Shown here piece after piece: positions 7,876 through 13,375 of a stretch of DNA of 16,724 bases. The translations under genes were made by a program, and so were the position numbers. Source of the DNA: Clostridia bacterium (GTDB lineage Bacteria > Bacillota > Clostridia > Oscillospirales > RGIG7773); the NCBI GenBank assembly GCA_017554835.1, contig JAFZHO010000065.1, positions 1-16,724 on the forward strand. The letters run 5' to 3'. The first letter of the stretch is position 1. Each line of letters starts with the position of its first letter. The notes under the pieces were generated by a model. The model had not been told where the DNA came from. It saw only the letters and a list, made by a program, of their open reading frames with translations, and searched no databases.

Positions 7876-7883
7876 TATAAAAA

Positions 7884-7905
7884 AACGGTTGCTTTCGCAA
7901 CCGTT
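7884..7905. terminator. Terminator of the solute-binding lipoprotein gene
   Basis: A 9-bp perfect stem AACGGTTGC/GCAACCGTT with a 4-base loop, flanked by A and T runs on both sides so it can work in both directions. On the minus strand it ends in a run of seven T. The lipoprotein stop codon (7906-7908) abuts the stem. The same stem recurs at 16473-16494. Confidence 0.92.
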
Positions 7906-9312
7906 TTATCTGGTTTCCGGTAATTTTGTCACTTCCGGTTTTTTGTTGGATTTGCCTTCCAGTTCCTGAACGGTTTTCATCACCGATTTTGAATCGTCTT
8001 TTATGGCGCTGTTAATACTACTGATCTTAGTCTCACTATTTTCAACTCCGTATAGAACAAGCATCTTTGTCGGGGTTTTGCCACCGTATACAGTTTCATA
8101 CATTTCTTCCCATCTTGGATTTAAGTCATACGCTTCCTTCATTCTTTTCATATTGTTTTCTCTGTTAAAGTCAAGCATAACGGCAAGGAAAAGAAGCGCC
8201 GCCTTTTCGTTTGATTCCTCAACCATATCGGTGGGAAGTCCGTATCCTGTTCCAAGAGTAGTCACGATATTTTCGCTACCTTTATCAGGTCCTTTTGGCA
8301 TTGCAACCATACCATAAACAAGGTCTTTTGGATTATGGGGTATATCCATTTTAATCATTGCAATTGATTCATCATTATAAAATTCGGGATAATTACCCAA
8401 ACCGCCGAAAAGATATATTGCTTTCTTTGAATAAAGTTCTTTGACAAATTCCATAGACTTAGTAACCGCTCTTGTTGATATCTTTGAGGTTACTGTTCCG
8501 TCCGTGTTATACGTATAATAATTAGCGTTATTTGTCAAAGCAAATTCGTGAAAGGTTCTGTCCCACGAACCAAAACCCCATTTTTCAGGTTTGCCGTTTT
8601 TATTATTATCTTCCGTAAAGAATTTTGCATATTCCGCAAATTTATCCCAGGTCCACTGACCCTTTAACTGAAGATCGTATGGTTCTTCGAGCCCCGCCTT
8701 CTTGAATTTCTCAACGTTATAAGCAATACCCTCGCTTCCCAACTGAGGAAGATACATTATGTCGTTCCCTTTTCTTGTTGCGTTCATAGTGGATTGATCA
8801 AGGCCCTTTGGAGCATAATCAAGATTTATTTTGCTGTTAAGAGGACGCATTGTGGAATATACCGATGGCATGTTATTATGAGAAACGCCAATAAGATCGA
8901 TTTGCATTCTTGCTTTGGTTTCCTGAACGTTCTGAAGAGTATCTCTCAAATATACCGAAGGTTTAGCCACAACCTTTAATCCATACTGCTCTTTCAACCA
9001 GGGATATAGAATCATTCTGTTATTATAAGGATGTCCCCATGTTTCAGCCGCGTTGAAAATCAGCGTTTTTCCGTTGAAAGTGGATTTTGCATCGGTCACG
9101 CCTCTGACAAACTTTATAGTTTCTTTGGATATACTCAGTTCATTTGTCGAAAGATCATCGGAATCGATTTCTTTTGTTGTTTCTTCCGAAATCTCATCGC
9201 TTGTTTCTCCGGAAGGACTATCAGACTTTGCAGGGTTCAAACTGCAAGCTGCAAGCTGATTCATCATCATTATCAAAATAAGAACAGTAGCCAAAAGTCT
9301 TTTAACTTTCAT
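7906..9312 (-). CDS. Extracellular solute-binding lipoprotein (ABC transporter family 1 type)
   Basis: A 468-residue exported lipoprotein. Residues 1-22 are a lipoprotein signal peptide (Lys/Arg start, hydrophobic core LLATVLILIMMM) with lipobox LAAC, making Cys23 the lipidated residue. A Ser/Glu/Asp-rich spacer (about 24-60) follows, then the binding domain. WTWDKFAEYAKFFTED-type text, MYLPQLGSEGIAYNVEKFKKAG and the late GYGLP segment fit sugar-type solute-binding proteins, which are anchored on the cell surface and deliver ligands to an ABC permease. The ligand is not known. No permease or ATPase gene is nearby, and terminators flank the gene, so it is a single-gene unit. The start has a strong AAAGGAGGAG. 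The protein ends in LPETR with no following hydrophobic tail, so it is not a sortase substrate. Confidence 0.87.
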   Translation of the reverse strand: MKVKRLLATVLILIMMMNQLAACSLNPAKSDSPSGETSDEISEETTKEIDSDDLSTNELSISKETIKFVRGVTDAKSTFNGKTLIFNAAETWGHPYNNRMILYPWLKEQYGLKVVAKPSVYLRDTLQNVQETKARMQIDLIGVSHNNMPSVYSTMRPLNSKINLDYAPKGLDQSTMNATRKGNDIMYLPQLGSEGIAYNVEKFKKAGLEEPYDLQLKGQWTWDKFAEYAKFFTEDNNKNGKPEKWGFGSWDRTFHEFALTNNANYYTYNTDGTVTSKISTRAVTKSMEFVKELYSKKAIYLFGGLGNYPEFYNDESIAMIKMDIPHNPKDLVYGMVAMPKGPDKGSENIVTTLGTGYGLPTDMVEESNEKAALLFLAVMLDFNRENNMKRMKEAYDLNPRWEEMYETVYGGKTPTKMLVLYGVENSETKISSINSAIKDDSKSVMKTVQELEGKSNKKPEVTKLPETR

Positions 9313-9335
9313 AAAATCTCCTCCTTTACAATTTC

Positions 9336-9364
9336 ATAGTATAGGAAACGCATTTCATTGTCAA
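9336..9364 (-). promoter_or_regulatory. Sigma-A promoter of the lipoprotein gene
   Basis: On the minus strand a perfect TTGACA (9359-9364) and TACTAT (9336-9341) are 17 bases apart. TATACT at 9338-9343 is an alternative -10 with a shorter 15-base spacer. The leader would be only about 20 bases, ending in AAAGGAGGAG. A short inverted repeat GAAA-4-TTTC (9345-9356) lies between the boxes, a place where repressors bind, but with 4-base arms it may be chance. Confidence 0.82.
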
Positions 9365-9411
9365 TAAAATATCCTCTGTTTTTTCATATTTAATAATCTT
9401 TTAACATTTTC

Positions 9412-9430
9412 TTTGTGAATATTACACAAA
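9412..9430. promoter_or_regulatory. Palindrome TTTGTG-7-CACAAA, possible operator
   Basis: A perfect 6-base inverted repeat with a 7-base AT centre (AATATTA), 48 bases upstream of the lipoprotein -35 box. It resembles the redox repressor Rex site (TTGTGAA-4-TTCACAA) but is one base shorter at the centre, and also resembles CRP/FNR-type sites. The regulator is not identified. Confidence 0.35.
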
Positions 9431-9511
9431 TTTCCATTCCCCGTTTTGTGCAACATGCCGAAAAGCCCTATTTCTGCTTGAAAAGAAGGCATTCAGAAGA
9501 AAACTAAAAAA

Positions 9512-9534
9512 AACGGCCACTTTCCGTGGCCGTT
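9512..9534. terminator. Terminator of the lipoate ligase gene
   Basis: A 9-bp perfect stem AACGGCCAC/GTGGCCGTT with a 5-base loop, flanked by A and T runs on both sides. It lies 35 bases beyond the lplA stop on the minus strand, ending in a run of T. A smaller stem CTCTC/GAGAG (9551-9563) lies between the stop and the terminator. Confidence 0.9.
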
Positions 9535-9568
9535 TTTTAGTAAATTGACTCTCTCTATGAGAGATATT

Positions 9569-10534
9569 TTAAATTATGTCCTTGATTAAAGAAATCAAAT
9601 CCCGGGAATTTTCCTGAGTTGAAAGCGCTTTTTCTATCTCTTTCTCTGAAAAAGATACGCCCATTAGCGCCCTCTCTATCTTTTGAGGCAGTTCATTATC
9701 CATAGCATCAGTAAATACCGAAACGCCTTTTATAACCCCTTTTTGAATATCAAGCATAATCTCAATATTTCCCCAGGAAAACTTATTCTCAAAGGAAATT
9801 GTATAAGGCGGAGTTTTGCCGTATAGAAACTCAAAAGAAGAAAATTCTTTGGTATAATTTTCGATTTTCTCATCCTTTACCAAAGGCAGAAATTCTGCTT
9901 TTTTATCATAAACCGACTCAAATGCTTTTATCATATAATCTTCCATTTTTTCGGCAGTTATATCTTTCGAAAGCTCTTTCAGATTAACTACTCTTGATTT
10001 CACCGAGGAAACTCCCTTTGCCTCAAGTTTTGCCTTTGAGGGAGTGAGATACCTTTGCATTTTTTCCGTATTTGTATCAATAAGAATTGTTCCGTGGTGA
10101 TAGGCCTTTTCCCCCGAATTATAAAAAGCGTTTCCCGAAAACTTCCTGCCCTCTGTTAGAACGTCGTTTCGGCCTGATATTTCCGTTTTTATCCCTGCAA
10201 AAGCGCAGGCAGTTTTAATGACTTCAAGCTGCTTTTCAAGGTTATAATTATCCTTATGGCAGATAAAGGTGAAATTAAGGTTTCCCAAATCGTGATAAAC
10301 GGCTCCTCCCCCCGAAAGCCGACGGGCAAGTTTTCCTCCCTCGTTTTCCAGAATATCAAGCCGACATTCTTTGAAAGGGTTCTGATTTTTGCCGATAACA
10401 ACGGTATTTTTATTTTGCCAGAGATAGAGAACGACGGTATCCTTCTCCACGTTATCAAAAAGATACTTTTCCACCCCAAGATTATGATAAGGATTATGGC
10501 ACGTTTCTATATAAATTCCGATTTTCAAAAGCAT
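9569..10534 (-). CDS. lplA: Lipoate-protein ligase A
   Basis: A 321-residue cytosolic enzyme that activates free lipoate with ATP to lipoyl-AMP and joins it to the target lysine of lipoyl domains. The signature RRLSGGGAVYHDLGN begins at Arg71, and KFSGNAF carries the catalytic Lys131. AYHHGTILIDTN (about 144-155) is the following conserved strand. The C-terminal ~90 residues match the small accessory domain of bacterial LplA. I chose the ATG at 10534 because GAGGTG lies 5 bases upstream; the open frame runs 17 codons further but across the promoter. The gene is divergent from the E2-E3-E1 operon, whose E2 has a lipoyl domain and is the obvious substrate. This points to scavenging of external lipoate; no lipoate synthesis gene is in the window. 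Confidence 0.95.
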   Translation of the reverse strand: MLLKIGIYIETCHNPYHNLGVEKYLFDNVEKDTVVLYLWQNKNTVVIGKNQNPFKECRLDILENEGGKLARRLSGGGAVYHDLGNLNFTFICHKDNYNLEKQLEVIKTACAFAGIKTEISGRNDVLTEGRKFSGNAFYNSGEKAYHHGTILIDTNTEKMQRYLTPSKAKLEAKGVSSVKSRVVNLKELSKDITAEKMEDYMIKAFESVYDKKAEFLPLVKDEKIENYTKEFSSFEFLYGKTPPYTISFENKFSWGNIEIMLDIQKGVIKGVSVFTDAMDNELPQKIERALMGVSFSEKEIEKALSTQENSRDLISLIKDII

Positions 10535-10539
10535 AACAA

Positions 10540-10545
10540 CACCTC
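10540..10545 (-). promoter_or_regulatory. Ribosome binding site that fixes the lplA start
   Basis: The minus strand reads GAGGTG with a 5-base spacer to the ATG at 10534. The next upstream in-frame starts overlap the promoter and lack a binding site. Confidence 0.65.
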
Positions 10546-10556
10546 TTTTCACTATA

Positions 10557-10585
10557 ATTCTAAACTCATTCTTTCCATTAGTCAA
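10557..10585 (-). promoter_or_regulatory. Sigma-A promoter of lplA
   Basis: On the minus strand TTGACT (10580-10585) and TAGAAT (10557-10562) are 17 bases apart. Its -35 box is about 50 bases from the -35 box of the divergent dehydrogenase-complex promoter, so a single bound protein between them could affect both. Confidence 0.8.
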
Positions 10586-10634
10586 TATTTGAAGAAAAAA
10601 GGGTTTTTATCTATATATCACGGGATTTAATACA

Positions 10635-10663
10635 TTGACACTATAAATGGGTTGTAGTATAAT
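10635..10663 (+). promoter_or_regulatory. Consensus sigma-A promoter of the dehydrogenase-complex operon
   Basis: A perfect TTGACA (10635-10640), a 17-base spacer and a perfect TATAAT (10658-10663). A second TATAAT (10673-10678) lies 9 bases further and may act as a tandem -10, but its -35 is weak (TTGTAG at 15 bases). The 5' leader is about 60 bases with no clear riboswitch structure. Such a promoter predicts strong, mainly constitutive expression unless repressed. Confidence 0.9.
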
Positions 10664-10715
10664 TTTCTGTGGTATAATATATTTTTAACATATTAAATAA
10701 TATTTACGGTTATGT

Positions 10716-10722
10716 AAGGAGG
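10716..10722 (+). promoter_or_regulatory. Ribosome binding site for the TTG start of E2
   Basis: AAGGAGG is followed by a 7-base spacer and TTG at 10730. The next in-frame ATG (10748) would delete the conserved first strand of the lipoyl domain, so TTG is the start. Confidence 0.85.
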
Positions 10723-10729
10723 ATTTATT

Positions 10730-11974
10730 TTGGCAAATGCAGTAATCATGCCCAAAGCCGGTATAACTGTTGAAAGTTGTATTATCGGCTCATGGGAAAA
10801 GAAAATTGGCGATGCCGTTAAAGTAGGAGACGTTCTTTTCACCTACGAAACGGATAAAGCAAGTTTTGAATGTGAATCAACTGAGGAAGGAACTCTTCTT
10901 GAAATCTTCTTCCAGGATGGAGATGAGGTTCCCTGCCTTATGAACGTTTGTGCTATTGGAAACGAGGGGGATGACGTTTCCTCTCTTCGCCCCGAAGGCG
11001 CAGCATCAGCAGAAGCTCCTGCTCCTGCAGCTTCCGAAGAAGCACCAAAAGCAGCAGAGGTAAAAGCTCCCGTTGCCGAAACCACTGCAATTGAGGGCAA
11101 AACCGCAGTTTCTCCCCGTGCGAAAAAACTTGCAGAAAGAGCAGGCGTTGATGCCACTTTGGCAACTCCAACCGGCCCTAACGGCAGAATTATCGAACGC
11201 GACGTGAGAACTCTTATGGATAATCCCGTTGCTATCGCAGAAGCTCCCGCAAAAGCTGCTGCTCCTGCAGCTTCCGAAGAAGAATATAAAGACGTTAAAT
11301 TCAGCGGAATTCGCCGCGCTATCAGCAAATCAATGCATACTTCTCTTTCAACTATGGCGCAGCTTACTCATAACACTTCATTTGACGCAACTGCTATTCT
11401 CCAATATAGAAAGCAGCTTAAAAACTGCGAGGGCGACCTATCAGGTATCACCCTTGGCGATATGATTCTTTTTGCGGTTTCCCGCACTTTGAAAAATCAC
11501 CCCGACTTAAACGCTCATATGCTTGACGATTCAAGCATCCGTCTATTCAACCACGTTAACCTTGGCGTTGCAGTTGATACTCCACGCGGACTTATGGTTC
11601 CAACTATATTCCACGCAGACGAAATGAGTCTTGTTGAAATTTCAAAAGCAACTAAAGAACTTGCGGCTCAGTGCCGTGAAGGTAATATCAATCCTGATCT
11701 TCTTCAGGGTGGCTCTTTCACCGTTTCAAACCTTGGTTCTTTCGGAATTGAGTCCTTTACTCCCGTTATCAACCCACCTCAGACGGGTATTTTAGGCGTT
11801 GATACCACTATTGACCGTGTTCGTAAAGCTCCCGACGGTTCTATTGAGATTTATCCTGCTATGGGGCTTAGCTTAACTTATGACCACCGTGCAGTTGACG
11901 GCGCTCCCGCTTCAAGATTTTTAAAAGAGCTTGGTCAGAATTTAGCAAACTTTACTACTTTGCTTGCAAGATAA
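10730..11974 (+). CDS. Dihydrolipoamide acyltransferase, E2 of a 2-oxoacid (or acetoin) dehydrogenase complex
   Basis: A 414-residue E2 core protein that carries acyl groups from E1 to CoA. Domains in order: one lipoyl domain (1-80) with lipoylation site Lys43 in ETDKAS; an Ala/Pro/Glu-rich swinging linker (about 85-125); the small peripheral-subunit binding domain (about 127-163, SPRAKKLAERAG to GRIIERDV); a second Ala-rich linker (about 166-187); and the catalytic domain (about 190-414) with active-site DHRAVDG (His386, Asp390). Translation starts at TTG with a strong AAGGAGG. Only one lipoyl domain is present, as usual in Gram-positive E2s. Both linkers share a near-identical DNA repeat. 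The E3 gene starts 12 bases after the stop. Pyruvate, branched-chain or acetoin specificity cannot be separated from sequence here. Confidence 0.94.
   Translation: MANAVIMPKAGITVESCIIGSWEKKIGDAVKVGDVLFTYETDKASFECESTEEGTLLEIFFQDGDEVPCLMNVCAIGNEGDDVSSLRPEGAASAEAPAPAASEEAPKAAEVKAPVAETTAIEGKTAVSPRAKKLAERAGVDATLATPTGPNGRIIERDVRTLMDNPVAIAEAPAKAAAPAASEEEYKDVKFSGIRRAISKSMHTSLSTMAQLTHNTSFDATAILQYRKQLKNCEGDLSGITLGDMILFAVSRTLKNHPDLNAHMLDDSSIRLFNHVNLGVAVDTPRGLMVPTIFHADEMSLVEISKATKELAAQCREGNINPDLLQGGSFTVSNLGSFGIESFTPVINPPQTGILGVDTTIDRVRKAPDGSIEIYPAMGLSLTYDHRAVDGAPASRFLKELGQNLANFTTLLAR
11019..11042 (+). repeat. Direct repeat in E2 linker, copy 1
   Basis: A 24-base sequence identical to 11259-11282, encoding part of APAASEE in the first linker. 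The match extends six bases to the left with one mismatch. It lies before the subunit-binding domain. Confidence 0.9.
11259..11282 (+). repeat. Direct repeat in E2 linker, copy 2
   Basis: The second copy, 240 bases (80 codons) downstream of the first and in the same reading frame, in the linker after the subunit-binding domain. Recombination between copies would remove that domain without a frameshift. Confidence 0.9.
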
Positions 11975-11986
11975 GGAGAGGCGAAT

Positions 11987-13351
11987 ATGGAACTTTTTGA
12001 CGTATTGGTTTTAGGCGGCGGCCCCGGCGGATATCTTTGCGCCGAGCGTGCAGCTCAGAACGGCTTGAAAGCTGCGGTTTTCGAAATGAAAGCCCTTGGG
12101 GGAACTTGTCTTAACGAGGGTTGTATCCCCACTAAAACTCTATTGAACTCTTCTAAAATGTATCGTCACGCAAAAGAAAGCGAAGCTTTCGGCGTTACTG
12201 CTGAAAACGTTAAATACGACCATGCAAAGGTTATCGACCGTAAAAACAAAGTCGTTAAAACCCTTGTTTCAGGCGTTGGCGCTACTATGAAAGCAAATAA
12301 AGTAACAGTTGTTACCGCAAAGGCAGTTATTAAAGGCCGTGGCGATAACGGATTTTTAGTTGAAGCAGACGGAAATATTTACGAAGGTAAACGCCTTGTT
12401 ATAGCTTCCGGTTCTGAAACCGTTGTTCCACCTGTAACAGGTCTTAAAGAAGGTCTTGAAAACGGCTTTGTTGTTACTAACCGCGAGGTTCTTGATGAAA
12501 AAACCCTTCCAAAAGAGATGGTAGTTATCGGCGGTGGCGTTATCGGTCTTGAAATGGCTTATTATTTTGCAAGTGTGGGAACAAAAGTTACCGTTATCGA
12601 AATGATGCCAAAAATCGCAGGCGCAACAGACCCCGAAATTTGCAAAGTCTTAACCGACGCTTTCGTTAAAAAAGGAATGGAATTCAAACTTTCCTCAAAG
12701 GTGCTTGAAATAAAGAAAGATAGCGTTATCTACGAAGAAAACGGCGAAAAGAAAGAAATCAAATGCGATAAAGTTCTTCTTTCTGCGGGAAGAAAACCTT
12801 CCACCGCAGGAATCGGACTTGAAGCTCTTTCTCTTGAAATGGACCGTGCCGCTATCAAAACCGACCGTCATCTTTGCACCAATATTTCCGGCGTTTATGC
12901 TATTGGCGACTGTAACGGAAAACTTATGCTTGCTCATACTGCTTACCGTGAGGCAGAGGTTGCCGTTAACCATATGGTTGGCATAAAAGACGAAATGCGT
13001 TATGACGTTATACCTTCCGTTATTTATACCGATCCTGAGGTTGCAAGCGTTGGCTATAGCAAAGAAGCCGCAGAGGAAAAAGGTATGAAGGTTAAAGAGG
13101 TTAAACTTCCTATGTCTTACGCAGGAAGATACCTTGCCGAAACCGAAGGTGGCAAAGGATTTATCAAATTAGTTATTGATACTGAGAAACAAAGACTTGT
13201 GGGTTGCCATATGGTTGGCTCTTACGCGTCTGAGATAATTATGACTGCGACTATGATGGTTGATACCGAGCTTACTCCATCAAGACTTAAAAAGCTTGTT
13301 TTCCCTCATCCTACCGTTGCAGAAATTATTCGTGAAGCAATTTTTCATTAA
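11987..13351 (+). CDS. lpdA: Dihydrolipoyl dehydrogenase, E3
   Basis: A 454-residue FAD-containing disulfide oxidoreductase that reoxidises dihydrolipoamide on E2 and makes NADH. The FAD-binding loop GGGPGG is at 10-15; the redox cysteines are Cys41 and Cys46 in GGTCLNEGCIPTK; a second nucleotide-binding loop VIGGGVIGLEMAYYFASVG binds NAD; AIGDCNG is the second FAD contact; and FPHPTVAEI near the C-terminus gives the active-site His441-Glu446 pair contributed to the partner subunit. There is no N-terminal lipoyl domain. AAGGAGAGG sits just before the ATG and overlaps the E2 stop codon. Of 15 arginine codons 11 are CGT or CGC by my reading, in contrast with the divergent lplA gene. Confidence 0.96.
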   Translation: MELFDVLVLGGGPGGYLCAERAAQNGLKAAVFEMKALGGTCLNEGCIPTKTLLNSSKMYRHAKESEAFGVTAENVKYDHAKVIDRKNKVVKTLVSGVGATMKANKVTVVTAKAVIKGRGDNGFLVEADGNIYEGKRLVIASGSETVVPPVTGLKEGLENGFVVTNREVLDEKTLPKEMVVIGGGVIGLEMAYYFASVGTKVTVIEMMPKIAGATDPEICKVLTDAFVKKGMEFKLSSKVLEIKKDSVIYEENGEKKEIKCDKVLLSAGRKPSTAGIGLEALSLEMDRAAIKTDRHLCTNISGVYAIGDCNGKLMLAHTAYREAEVAVNHMVGIKDEMRYDVIPSVIYTDPEVASVGYSKEAAEEKGMKVKEVKLPMSYAGRYLAETEGGKGFIKLVIDTEKQRLVGCHMVGSYASEIIMTATMMVDTELTPSRLKKLVFPHPTVAEIIREAIFH

Positions 13352-13375
13352 TTATGATTAAGGAGTGAATATAAA

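Noticed and set aside
7906..7929. LPETR at the C-terminus of the solute-binding lipoprotein, resembling a sortase LPxTG signal
   Set aside because: It is the very end of the protein; the glycine, hydrophobic helix and basic tail needed for sorting are absent, and the protein is already a lipoprotein.
9345..9356. Catabolite (cre) site between the -35 and -10 boxes of the lipoprotein promoter
   Set aside because: The repeat is GAAA-4-TTTC, but the centre is GC rather than CG and several consensus positions fail; kept only as a weak inverted repeat.
10664..10729. Riboswitch or attenuator in the leader of the dehydrogenase-complex operon
   Set aside because: The leader is about 60 very AT-rich bases with no stable stem or terminator.
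10843..11328. 161-codon open frame on the minus strand inside E2
   Set aside because: It is an Ala/Ser-rich mirror of the E2 linker and lipoyl codons, lacks a ribosome binding site, and lies opposite a clearly real gene.
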